This document shows, one piece after another, positions 1 to 6,915 of a stretch of DNA of 64,000 nt. The notes below the pieces were generated by a model. It saw only the letters and a list, made by a program, of their open reading frames with translations, had not been told where the DNA came from and ran no database searches. The stretch is from RHKX01 sp963823275 (GTDB taxonomy: Bacteria; Actinomycetota; Thermoleophilia; Solirubrobacterales; 70-9), in assembly GCA_963823275.1 (NCBI GenBank), contig CAWGKW010000001.1:1116001-1180000 (forward strand). The letters are read 5' to 3'. Position numbers and translations under genes: made by a program. Position 1 is the first letter of the stretch, and every line of letters starts with the position of its first letter.

Positions 1-267
1 ACCGTCGCCGCGCAGCAGGCTGGATTCGAACTTGTGATTGGTCGTGAACAAGTCGAGGTTGCCGTCGCCGTCGTAGTCGACTGCGCCGAGGTCGAAGAGC
101 TTCAGGCCCTGTACGGCCGAGGTGTCCAGCCTCGGCCATGCGCGGGCCTCGGCGGGATCGGGCGAGAGGGCCGCCGCCACAAGCAGGGTCGAGAGGACGA
201 GCGAGAGGGCAATCGACGCGTCGCAGGTCCGGCCTCCACGGCTTCGTAGCTTGATCGGGGCGAACAT
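1..267 (-). CDS. FG-GAP/VCBS-repeat secreted protein, 5' end only
   Basis: The first 89 codons of a gene that runs off the left edge. It starts at ATG 267-265 with a good ribosome binding site (AGGAGAG) just upstream. A basic N-terminus is followed by a hydrophobic stretch (roughly residues 19-34) and an Ala-rich cleavage region, which looks like a signal peptide. After it, residues around VDYDGDGNLDLF match the calcium-binding core of FG-GAP/VCBS beta-propeller repeats, in which DxDGDGxxD binds Ca2+. The mature protein is therefore probably an extracellular repeat protein, perhaps of the ASPIC/UnbV or integrin-like type. Function and full length cannot be judged from the part that is present. 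Confidence 0.72.
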   Translation of the reverse strand, partial: MFAPIKLRSRGGRTCDASIALSLVLSTLLVAAALSPDPAEARAWPRLDTSAVQGLKLFDLGAVDYDGDGNLDLFTTNHKFESSLLRGDG

Positions 268-343
268 CTCTCCTGCAGATAACCACGCCGGCCGACGACC
301 GTTGCGGTACGGGCCAATCCCAGTCGCTAGATTTCCCGGTCCC

Positions 344-427
<84 letters not shown>

Positions 428-472
428 TCGACACCTCGCTCGCCCATCCGTTCATTCGGGCGGCCGAAGGTT

Positions 473-1159
473 TCAATCGTCGCGCAGGCCCGCCCACCAG
501 CGGTCGAACAGGACATCCGCGGCCTCGGCGGCCGCACGGGCGGCCATCCGGCCCTCGGCCGCGACTCCCGATGGCGTGATCCCGAGCGGCGCAAGTCGCT
601 CCTCGTCGGCCTTGACCCAGGCGTTGGCGATCTCCGGGGTGGCCTCGGGGTGGAACTGAAGGCCGAGGCTCTTGCCGAGCTTGAAGGCCGCCGTCCCGGC
701 GGCGGATCGGGCGATCTCCTCGGCCCCCTTGGGAAGCGCGAACTGGTCGTAGTGGAAGTGGAGCCAGGGCCCAGCCGGAATCTCGTGGTCCCGCTCGCTC
801 TCGATCTCCAACCAGCCGACCTCGGGCGGGTCGGCGCGAGCGATCGGTGCTCCGGCGGCGGCCGCGAGCGCCTGCCCGCCGAAGCAGAGCCCGAGGATCG
901 GGACATCGCGATCCAGCGCGGCGCGGAGAAACGCGACCTCCTCGTCGACCCACTCGGGGGCGGTCGACGCACCCGGAGCATGATCTGAGCCCAGCGAGCA
1001 GATCCAGGCAAAGGCGTCGGGATCAGCGGGCAGCTCGTCCTCCCAGACGTGCCATACGCGGTAGAGGATGTCGCGGTGATCACACCAGTGAGCGAACAGC
1101 GCCGCCGGCGCGCCCTCCTCGTGCTGGAGGATCAATCCTGCTCTCTCGCTGCGATCCAT
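473..1159 (-). CDS. Class I glutamine amidotransferase (GMP synthase GATase-like)
   Basis: A 228-residue stand-alone GATase1 domain. The nucleophile elbow GLCFGGQ places the catalytic Cys at residue 92, and FHPEAT near residue 170 gives the His and Glu of the triad. The domain normally hydrolyses glutamine or a gamma-glutamyl substrate. Stand-alone members next to no obvious synthase are usually annotated as type 1 glutamine amidotransferase or gamma-glutamyl hydrolase-like. Its partner or substrate cannot be deduced here. The ATG at 1159 lies six bases after a TAATCT -10 box, so the transcript is probably leaderless. It faces the tRNA-Leu gene, and its promoter lies back to back with the end of the metal transporter operon. 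Confidence 0.85.
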   Translation of the reverse strand: MDRSERAGLILQHEEGAPAALFAHWCDHRDILYRVWHVWEDELPADPDAFAWICSLGSDHAPGASTAPEWVDEEVAFLRAALDRDVPILGLCFGGQALAAAAGAPIARADPPEVGWLEIESERDHEIPAGPWLHFHYDQFALPKGAEEIARSAAGTAAFKLGKSLGLQFHPEATPEIANAWVKADEERLAPLGITPSGVAAEGRMAARAAAEAADVLFDRWWAGLRDD

Positions 1160-1165
1160 CCCCGT

Positions 1166-1171
1166 AGATTA
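1166..1171 (-). promoter_or_regulatory. -10 box of a leaderless promoter for the GATase gene
   Basis: TAATCT on the minus strand, followed by six bases and then the ATG at 1159. This is the spacing expected when transcription starts at the first base of the start codon. No Shine-Dalgarno sequence fits in the gap. Confidence 0.55.
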
Positions 1172-1232
1172 TTTCCGTGCGGCCCGGTCGGATGGAGGTT
1201 GTGGCCATCTCTGAACAAGTTCATGAACCGGA

Positions 1233-2123
1233 TCAGGAAGCGGAGGGGCCGGTTCCCGTGGTTGAGCCGGCCGGGCGGCGATCTCGCCGAGGAGCGGGGC
1301 CGCCACTTCGCGACGACGGCCTGAGCTCGCTGACGAGCGACGCAGCGGCGAAGATCGCGATCGCGCACAGGGCGATCGAGGCCCCCGCCGCGATGTTGGC
1401 GAAGTAGCTCACGTAGATCCCGGCGAAACCCGCGGCGGCTGCGGCTGCGGCGGCAAGGGCTTGCGCCCCGGCAAGGCTGGAGGTGAGTCGCAGCGCCGCG
1501 GCCGCGGGGGCGACGACGATCGCGACCACGAGCAGGTTGCCGAGGGCCTGGACGGCGATCAGCACGGTCAGGGCCAGCAGCGCCATCAGCAGCCGAGCGG
1601 CACTCGGGTTGCTGCCGCCAAGGCTGTGAGCCGTCTGCGGGTCGAAGCCTGAGAGCGCCAGCGAGCGATGACCGTAGGCGAGTGCGATCAGCGCCACGAA
1701 CGCGAGGCCCGACGACGCGAGCAGGTCCGATCTCGACACGCTCAGCGGGTCCCCGAACAGCAGCTCTCCCAGCCGCAGTGGTGCCTCGGGCGAAAGGGCC
1801 AGCAGCGATCCGGCACCGAACAGCGTTGTCACCGTCACCGCCACGGCGACGTCGGAGCTGACCGCCGACTGGCGCGATGCGGCGGCGATGCAGGCGGCCG
1901 CGATCGCCAGGCCGGCTGCGGCCCCGACGCCGAGCGGGATCGAGATCAGCGAGGCGATAACGAGTCCCGGGAGCATCGAATGAGCGATCGACTCGGCGGC
2001 GTAGCTCTGCCGGTAGAGGACAACCCAGACTCCGAGCGGCCCGCAGACGACCCCCAGGATCGCCAGCTCAGCCAACGCGCGCTGGGTGATGCCCTGCTGG
2101 AACGGCTCGAGCAGATCGGTCAT
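1233..2123 (-). CDS. Metal (zinc/manganese) ABC transporter permease, ABC-3 family
   Basis: A 296-residue integral membrane protein with about eight hydrophobic helices, of the ZnuB/MntB (ABC-3) family. The motif ESIAHSMLPGLVIA and the later GFDPQTAHSLG are typical of this family. It forms one half of the transmembrane channel of an ABC importer. The last 30 residues are polar and proline-rich and go beyond the usual end of the family. The gene starts one base after the stop of the ATPase gene, so the two are translationally coupled. With the second permease gene upstream (2880-3722) the importer would have a heterodimeric channel, as seen in some Mn/Zn systems. Confidence 0.85.
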   Translation of the reverse strand: MTDLLEPFQQGITQRALAELAILGVVCGPLGVWVVLYRQSYAAESIAHSMLPGLVIASLISIPLGVGAAAGLAIAAACIAAASRQSAVSSDVAVAVTVTTLFGAGSLLALSPEAPLRLGELLFGDPLSVSRSDLLASSGLAFVALIALAYGHRSLALSGFDPQTAHSLGGSNPSAARLLMALLALTVLIAVQALGNLLVVAIVVAPAAAALRLTSSLAGAQALAAAAAAAAGFAGIYVSYFANIAAGASIALCAIAIFAAASLVSELRPSSRSGGPAPRRDRRPAGSTTGTGPSAS

Positions 2124-2124
2124 C

Positions 2125-2883
2125 TCAGTGCTCGTGGTGTTGGACGACGATCGCCCGCTCGCCGCCGTCGAGGACGATCATCTCGCCGCCGTAGGTGTCG
2201 CGGAGCACCTTCGACGTCATCCCGGCGGGGGGCCCGAAGAAGACCTGACGCCCGTGCAGGCAGAGCACCGTGTCGAACTGCCGAGCCTGCTCGATGTCAT
2301 GGCTGGAGACCAGGATCGTGCGGCCCTCGTCCCGCAGCTCGCGGAGAATCGAGAGGATCCCTTTGGCGGACGGGTGGTCGACGCCGCTCAGCGGTTCGTC
2401 GAGGAGGATGACGCGAGCCTCCTGAGCCAGCGCACGGGCGATCAGGGTTCGCTGGCGCTGCCCCCCGGAAAGCTCCCCGAATCGGTCGCGGGCCCGCTCC
2501 CCGAGCCCGACGCGCTCCAACGCGGCCTGTGCCCTCGAGCGCTGCCTTCGCCCCAGCGGCCGATACCAGGGCGAGCCCGCGTAGGTGCCCATCAGGACGA
2601 CGTCGAGTGCGCTCACCGGGAAGTCGAGCCGGTACCGCTCCGTCTGCGGGACGTAGGCGACGGCGCCCCGGACGACGACCGACCCGCTTCGCTGCGGCGC
2701 CTCGTCGAGCAGGGCTCGAAACAGCGTCGTCTTGCCGCCACCGTTCGGACCGAGGACGGCGACCATCCGTGCGGTCGGCACCGAGAACGTCAGGCCGTTG
2801 ATGATCGGCGAGCCCGCGGTGTAGCCGGCCTCGAGCCCGGCCACCTCGATCGCGTTGGGGGCAGTCGGACCTGACTTGGTCAT
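2125..2883 (-). CDS. Metal (zinc/manganese) ABC transporter ATP-binding protein
   Basis: A 252-residue ATPase. Walker A is GPNGGGKTT (residues 45-53), the Q-loop falls at VPQ near residue 80, the signature is LSGGQRQR (about 138-145) and Walker B is VILLDEP (158-164). The Q-loop context (PQTERYRLDFPVSALDVV) is characteristic of ZnuC/MntA-type metal importers. I chose ATG 2883 because it overlaps the stop of the upstream permease (ATGA), although the frame stays open further upstream in a non-homologous stretch. It energises uptake of the ion delivered by the binding protein encoded at 4236-5183. Confidence 0.9.
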   Translation of the reverse strand: MTKSGPTAPNAIEVAGLEAGYTAGSPIINGLTFSVPTARMVAVLGPNGGGKTTLFRALLDEAPQRSGSVVVRGAVAYVPQTERYRLDFPVSALDVVLMGTYAGSPWYRPLGRRQRSRAQAALERVGLGERARDRFGELSGGQRQRTLIARALAQEARVILLDEPLSGVDHPSAKGILSILRELRDEGRTILVSSHDIEQARQFDTVLCLHGRQVFFGPPAGMTSKVLRDTYGGEMIVLDGGERAIVVQHHEH

Positions 2884-3722
2884 GCGCTCGCCTTCTCCGG
2901 TCGGGTTCGGCCTGAGCCCCATGTCGTCAGCTCGCGCGTGAGCAGGCAGACCGCGAAGACGATGCCACCGAGGACGGCGACGGCCGGACCCGGCGGGACA
3001 TCGAGGTGGTAGGCGATCAGCAGCCCGACCAGGCCCTCCGTCAGCGCGAGGGCGGCGCCGCCGAGCTCCAGGGTCGCGATGCTCGGCGCGAAGAGCCTGG
3101 CCGTGGCGGCCGGGACGACCAGCATGGCGCTGACGAGCAGGGCACCGACGGCGTCCAGCGACGCGATCGCGGCGAGGGCGACGACGCCCATCAGGATCCC
3201 GTCGGCCAGCGCAGTCCGCAGTCCGAGCGTGCCACCCCCGAGCGCGTCGAAGCCCGAGGCGATCCACGAGCGCCGGAAGACGGCCGCGGCGATCATCACG
3301 GCCGCCAGCGTTGCCCCCGTGAAGAGCAGCTCGGTGGGGCCGATCGCCAGCAGCGATCCGAACAGGAGCTGATCGACGCCCGAACCCGACCCGAAGACGT
3401 CGCTGGCGAGGACGACGCCGATCGCGAGGGCGCCGACCAGCAGCAGGGCGGTGGCCGCGTCGTAGGCGAGGCCGGTGCGGCGGCCGAGCCGCTCCAGCAG
3501 CGCCGCGAACCCACCGCCGACGCCGAGGGCCGCCAGGGCGGGTGGGATCCCGGCGGGCCCCGCGATGACGAGGCCGGGAAAGGCGGCGGCGCCCACCCCG
3601 TGGGTGAAGAAGGCGAGGTGGCGGAGGACGATCTGGGCGCCGAGGACGCCGGCGATCGGTGCCAGCAGAACCATCTCGAGGGCGGCGCGCTGCATGAAGG
3701 GGAGCTGGAAGGGATCAAACAT
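2880..3722 (-). CDS. Metal (zinc/manganese) ABC transporter permease, ABC-3 family
   Basis: Second ABC-3 permease of the operon, with about eight to nine transmembrane helices. FFTHGVGAAAFPGLVIAGPAG is the counterpart of the SHSMLPG motif of its partner. The start is uncertain. ATG 3722 (MFDPF) fits the family best. ATG 3731 and an in-frame upstream extension to 3776 are possible, but the extension would run into the divergent regulator. It is the first gene of the three-gene importer operon read leftwards from the shared regulatory region with the Fur-family gene. This arrangement implies control by that regulator and metal starvation induction. Confidence 0.85.
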   Translation of the reverse strand: MFDPFQLPFMQRAALEMVLLAPIAGVLGAQIVLRHLAFFTHGVGAAAFPGLVIAGPAGIPPALAALGVGGGFAALLERLGRRTGLAYDAATALLLVGALAIGVVLASDVFGSGSGVDQLLFGSLLAIGPTELLFTGATLAAVMIAAAVFRRSWIASGFDALGGGTLGLRTALADGILMGVVALAAIASLDAVGALLVSAMLVVPAATARLFAPSIATLELGGAALALTEGLVGLLIAYHLDVPPGPAVAVLGGIVFAVCLLTRELTTWGSGRTRPEKASA

Positions 3723-3741
3723 GAGAACCATTACCTTTATC
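3722..3741. promoter_or_regulatory. Candidate Zur/Fur-family operator between divergent genes
   Basis: An AT-rich imperfect inverted repeat in an otherwise GC-rich region. GAGAA (3723-3727) mirrors TTATC (3737-3741), and a T-rich right half mirrors an A-rich left half. It covers the start of the permease gene and the -10 box (TACCTT, 3732-3737) of the divergent regulator. A bound repressor would therefore block both directions. Assignment to Zur is by position and general resemblance, not by a matrix score. Confidence 0.45.
3732..3737 (+). promoter_or_regulatory. -10 box of a leaderless promoter for the Fur-family gene
   Basis: TACCTT followed by seven bases and the ATG at 3745, the spacing of a leaderless start. 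It lies inside the candidate Zur operator, which implies autoregulation. Confidence 0.45.
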
Positions 3742-3744
3742 TGA

Positions 3745-4227
3745 ATGGCGGCGACCCGGACGAAGGAGATCCCCACGCCCCCCGCGGAGGCGTGGATCGA
3801 GCACGCGGAGGGCGAGCTGGGCCGTGCCGGCCATCGCGCGAGCGTCCCCCGATCGGCGGTCCTCGACCTGATCGGCCATCAGAAGTGCGTCCTCAGCGCC
3901 ACCGAGATCGCCGACGAGCTGAGGGCGAGCGGCCGCGAGGTCGGCGTGGCCACCGTCTACCGCACGCTCGAGCTGCTCGAATCGATGCGGCTCGTCCAGC
4001 GTCTCGACGTCGGCGGGACCTCCGCGCGCTATGAACCCGCGCTCCCCGGAGGGGAGCATCATCACCACCACCTGGTCTGCGATCGGTGCGGGCGGGTGAC
4101 CCCGTTCGAGGATGCCGGTCTCGAGCGGGCGATCGAGGACCTCGGCGACCGGCTCGACTACGTGGTCGGCGATCACGATGTGATCCTGCGGGGCGAGTGC
4201 CCGCAGTGTGCCGCCGCCAACGGCTGA
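3745..4227 (+). CDS. Fur-family metal-responsive repressor, probably Zur
   Basis: A 160-residue Fur-family protein. The winged-helix region includes the recognition helix VATVYRTLELLE (residues 68-79). The metal-sensing part carries a run of five His (105-109), a CxxC (112-115), a later His 144 and a second CxxC (152-155), which form the structural zinc site and regulatory site of this family. It is divergent from the ABC importer permease and followed by the binding-protein gene on the other strand, so the whole locus is a self-contained metal uptake regulon. Zinc is favoured over iron or manganese because the binding protein and permeases are of the Znu type, but the metal is an inference. 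Confidence 0.85.
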   Translation: MAATRTKEIPTPPAEAWIEHAEGELGRAGHRASVPRSAVLDLIGHQKCVLSATEIADELRASGREVGVATVYRTLELLESMRLVQRLDVGGTSARYEPALPGGEHHHHHLVCDRCGRVTPFEDAGLERAIEDLGDRLDYVVGDHDVILRGECPQCAAANG

Positions 4228-4235
4228 CCGAGGTC

Positions 4236-5183
4236 TCACCTGATCCCGATCTCGCAGCCCGTCGCCCCGTCGGTGAAGCCGCCGACCATCTTCGCCGTGT
4301 TCGATGCCATCGCCTCCAGGTAGGTCGCGCCGTCGGAGCCCTCGGGCCCGAGCGTGTCCGCCCACAGCTCGCCGCCGACCTGGGCTCCCGCCTCGTCGGC
4401 GATCGCCTGCTCGAGCTCGGCGCTGACGCCGGCCTCCGAGTAGATCGTGGTGACCCCGGCCTGCTCGATCAGATCGACGAGGTCGGCGGTCTCGCCGGCC
4501 GAGGCCTGCGCCTGGGTCGTCAGGGCGGGGATCGCCGCCCCGATCACGTCGATTCGGTAGCGGTCGGCGTAGTAGCCGAGGGCATCGTGGCTGGTGACGA
4601 GCTTGCGCTCGGAGGGGGGGACCTTGTCGATGCAGGCGGCGATCGCGGAGTCGAGGTCCTCGATCCGAGCGATGTAGGCGTCGGCGTTGGTTTCGAAATC
4701 GGCCGCGCCCTTCGGGTCGACCGCGAGGAGCTCGTCGCGGATCTCCTCAACCGCGAGGATCGCGTTGGTCGGGTCCTGCCACCAGTGGGGGTCGCTCTCA
4801 CCCTCGCCCTCGATCGTCTCCACTCCGTCGATCAGCGTCAGAACGGGCGCGTCCGTTCCGGAGCTCTCAACGAGCTGATCGATCCAGAGATCGAGATCGC
4901 CGCCGGACTGGACGACGAGATCGGCATCGATCAGCGCCTCGGCGTCGCTGGGCTTCGGCTCGTAGTCGTGCGGGTCCGCGTTGGCGGCGAGGATCTGGGT
5001 GACCTCACCGCGGTCGCCGACGACGTTGCGGGTCAGATCCGCAGCCTGGGAGGTGGTCGCAACCACCGAGACCTCACCCGGGCCGGAGCCGGTCGAGGTC
5101 GAATCGTCACCTCCACAGCCGACCCAGAGCGCGGCCGTCAGGAGGAGCGCAGTACCGATAAAGAAAGTGAGAATCGGTCGCAC
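4236..5183 (-). CDS. Zinc/manganese ABC transporter substrate-binding lipoprotein (ZnuA-like)
   Basis: A 315-residue solute-binding protein of cluster A-I. A signal peptide ends in the lipobox-like LWVGCGG, so the protein should be lipid-anchored on the outer face of the membrane. Conserved metal ligands are visible in NADPHDYEPKPSD, SDPHWW and TSHDALGYYADRY, each with a His, plus an acidic ligand in the C-terminal lobe (TIYSEAG). There is no long His-rich loop of the classic ZnuA type. I chose GTG 5183, which lies six bases after a TATATT -10 box, over the upstream ATG at 5246. It converges on the Fur-family gene and supplies substrate to the importer encoded at 1233-3722. Confidence 0.88.
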   Translation of the reverse strand: MRPILTFFIGTALLLTAALWVGCGGDDSTSTGSGPGEVSVVATTSQAADLTRNVVGDRGEVTQILAANADPHDYEPKPSDAEALIDADLVVQSGGDLDLWIDQLVESSGTDAPVLTLIDGVETIEGEGESDPHWWQDPTNAILAVEEIRDELLAVDPKGAADFETNADAYIARIEDLDSAIAACIDKVPPSERKLVTSHDALGYYADRYRIDVIGAAIPALTTQAQASAGETADLVDLIEQAGVTTIYSEAGVSAELEQAIADEAGAQVGGELWADTLGPEGSDGATYLEAMASNTAKMVGGFTDGATGCEIGIR

Positions 5184-5189
5184 TAATCG

Positions 5190-5195
5190 AATATA
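5190..5195 (-). promoter_or_regulatory. -10 box of a leaderless promoter for the znuA-like gene
   Basis: TATATT on the minus strand, six bases before GTG 5183. It is one of the clearest leaderless arrangements in the window and the reason for preferring that start codon. Confidence 0.55.
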
Positions 5196-5273
5196 GCGGA
5201 CGAGGGGACATGCTTCCGCGTGGCGATCGGATAGCTTCCACCCCACGCGACCCCACGCGACCGGAGGAACCCG

Positions 5274-5660
5274 ATGGACCCCAGCAGCCTGAAGAAGTTC
5301 GATCTGTTCAAGGACGTCGACGAGAGCAAGCTCAGCAAGATCGCTCCGTTCACGATGCTCGTCGAGTTCCCGGAGGGCAAGACGATCATTCAGGAGGGTG
5401 GGTTCTCGAACGACTTCTACGCGATCGAGTCAGGCACCGCCTCGGTCGAGCGGGCCGGAGAGGCGATCGCCGAACTCGGTCCCGGAGACGTGTTCGGCGA
5501 GCAGGGTCTGCTCGAGCGGCAGGAGCGTTCGGCGTCGGTCGTCGCCACCGCCCCGATCAGGGCCCTGAAGATCGAGTACTGGGAGATCCCGAGGATGCGC
5601 AAGGCGATGCCGGAAGTCCTCGTCGAGCTCCAGAAGACCATCGAGGAGAGATCCGGCTAG
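5274..5660 (+). CDS. Small cyclic-nucleotide-binding-domain protein
   Basis: A 128-residue protein that is almost entirely one cNMP-binding (CRP-like) beta-roll. The phosphate-binding cassette is recognisable around FGEQGLLERQERSA (residues 74-87), with the conserved Arg 85. There is no helix-turn-helix, channel or kinase domain, so it is not a CRP transcription factor. Such short proteins may act as cAMP-responsive adaptors. A strong ribosome binding site (GGAGGA) precedes ATG 5274. The upstream region has a TAGCTT -10-like box (5232-5237) and an exact 10-base tandem repeat (CCCCACGCGA, 5241-5260) of unknown role. Function is unknown. Confidence 0.8.
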   Translation: MDPSSLKKFDLFKDVDESKLSKIAPFTMLVEFPEGKTIIQEGGFSNDFYAIESGTASVERAGEAIAELGPGDVFGEQGLLERQERSASVVATAPIRALKIEYWEIPRMRKAMPEVLVELQKTIEERSG

Positions 5661-5690
5661 CGGCTGGGAGCCTCGGGCCGCGGTCCTGAG

Positions 5691-5696
5691 TAGGAT
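5691..5696 (+). promoter_or_regulatory. Probable -10 box upstream of the cobalamin riboswitch
   Basis: TAGGAT, a common actinobacterial -10 form, sits about 16 bases before the first paired base of the aptamer. No good -35 was seen, so this is a positional inference. Confidence 0.4.
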
Positions 5697-5711
5697 CGAC
5701 GTCAGTACATA

Positions 5712-5874
5712 CGGTCGGTGGTTCAAGGGAAGTCCGGTGAGAAACCGGCGCGGTCCCGCCACTGTGACCGGGTGAGGGTGTCGCCAGGCGGTTCGGCCGC
5801 CGGTCACTGGGTCCGACGAGGGCCCGGGAAGGCGTGGCATCAGTCCCGGAAGCCAGGAGACCTGACTCCGACCG
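5712..5874 (+). ncRNA. Cobalamin (B12) riboswitch aptamer
   Basis: The class is recognisable from the conserved core: AAGGGAAGTCCGGTGAGAA followed by a GCGCGGTCCCGCCACTGTGA-type segment, and near the 3' end the B12 box GAAGCCAGGAGACCTG. The closing stem P1 pairs CGGTCGG (5712-5718) with CCGACCG (5868-5874). It lies directly in front of an operon encoding a candidate B12 uptake system. Binding of adenosyl- or other cobalamin is expected to reduce expression of that operon. Confidence 0.93.
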
Positions 5875-5907
5875 AGCCCATGTAAACCCTCGAGGAAAGG
5901 GTGGCTC
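5874..5907 (+). promoter_or_regulatory. Riboswitch expression platform: hairpin holding the Shine-Dalgarno in its loop
   Basis: GAGCC (5874-5878) pairs with GGCTC (5903-5907), and ACCCT (5886-5890) with AGGGT (5898-5902). The apical loop is CGAGGAA, which contains the purine-rich ribosome binding site. The hairpin ends one base before ATG 5909 and begins on the last base of aptamer stem P1. The layout suggests translational control and no intrinsic terminator. Confidence 0.6.
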
Positions 5908-5908
5908 C

Positions 5909-6895
5909 ATGCCAACACCTACCCTTCGCGTGCTGTTCGCCGCGCCGACTCTGCTGTGCGTCTTCATGCTTGCGATGTCATTCATCCCGACGGCTCAGGC
6001 GAAGTCGAAGACCGTTCCCGGCGGGCTCCGCGTCGTCAACTCGGCGGGCAAGTCGCTGGCCGACGGCACCCAGTTCGCGGGGTCGGCGACGATCAAGACG
6101 AGCAAGGAGGCCGACTGTCTCGGCCCGGGGACCGGTGGCTCCGGGAAAGACGCCGACGTCCCGGGATCGACCGCGCTCGGGCAGCTCGCCGAGGGTGACG
6201 ACGCCTTCCCGGCGATCGACCCGCTCGCCGTGACCGACTACTTCGGGTTCGGTCTCGCCCTCTGCGGGATCGGGAAGTTCGTCGCCCCGCCGACCGGCTA
6301 CTGGTACCTCAAGATCAACCACGTGGCCTCGTCGACCGGTGCCGACCAGACCGCGGTCGGCAGGGGCGACGAGATCCTCTGGTTTCTGATCGCGGACTTC
6401 AACGATCCGACCCCTGACGAGTTGGTTCTGAAGGCGCCGGTCAGCGCCGAGGCCGGCGAGCAGGTGCGCGTCCGGGTGCTCAGCTTCGCCGACGACGGCA
6501 CGAAGAGCGCCGCCGCCGGCGTCGCTGTCTCGGGTGCCGTCGAGTTGACCGAGGCAGACGGCAGGACGACCATCGCTCCCGACGCCGGCGTCAGCCGATT
6601 GCGCGCGACCCGTGAGGGCTCGATTCCGTCCAACGTGGTTGCCCTATGCACCCACAGGGCGTCGAAGTGCCCGGCCGGCTACGCCAGGACGGTCGGGGGC
6701 ACGTCGAAGTCCGATGAGATCACCGGAGATGCCAAGGCCGAGGAGATCCTGGCCGGCGCCGGAAAGGACGAGGTCGACGCCCGTAAGGGCCCCGGCAGAG
6801 ACAAGATCAACTGCGGCCCCGGCAGGGACGAGCTCGTGCTCGCCAAGGGGTCGAAGTCCAAGTTCACGTCCTGTGAGACGGTCTCGTTCCGCTAG
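5909..6895 (+). CDS. Secreted protein with DUF4430/transcobalamin C-terminal-like region and RTX-like tail
   Basis: 328 residues starting at ATG 5909 (an upstream in-frame start would lie inside the riboswitch). A signal peptide ends near TAQA (residues 28-31). The region of about residues 35-165 contains GYWYLKINH and GRGDEILWFL, which resemble the DUF4430 fold found as the C-terminal beta domain of transcobalamin and intrinsic factor. An Ig-like stretch follows. The tail (about 270-310) has GD- and D-rich units such as SDEITGDAKAEEI, resembling RTX/hemolysin calcium-binding repeats, plus Cys pairs. As the first gene under the cobalamin riboswitch it is a candidate extracellular B12-binding protein. 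The domain call is moderate, and B12 binding is inferred. Confidence 0.6.
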   Translation: MPTPTLRVLFAAPTLLCVFMLAMSFIPTAQAKSKTVPGGLRVVNSAGKSLADGTQFAGSATIKTSKEADCLGPGTGGSGKDADVPGSTALGQLAEGDDAFPAIDPLAVTDYFGFGLALCGIGKFVAPPTGYWYLKINHVASSTGADQTAVGRGDEILWFLIADFNDPTPDELVLKAPVSAEAGEQVRVRVLSFADDGTKSAAAGVAVSGAVELTEADGRTTIAPDAGVSRLRATREGSIPSNVVALCTHRASKCPAGYARTVGGTSKSDEITGDAKAEEILAGAGKDEVDARKGPGRDKINCGPGRDELVLAKGSKSKFTSCETVSFR

Positions 6896-6915
6896 GCATC
6901 GGGAGCTCTGAGGGT

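Noticed and set aside
3006..4034. 342-codon plus-strand open frame opposite the metal permease
   Set aside because: Antisense to a typical ABC-3 permease and the Fur gene start. Composition is Gln/Glu/Arg-rich noise.
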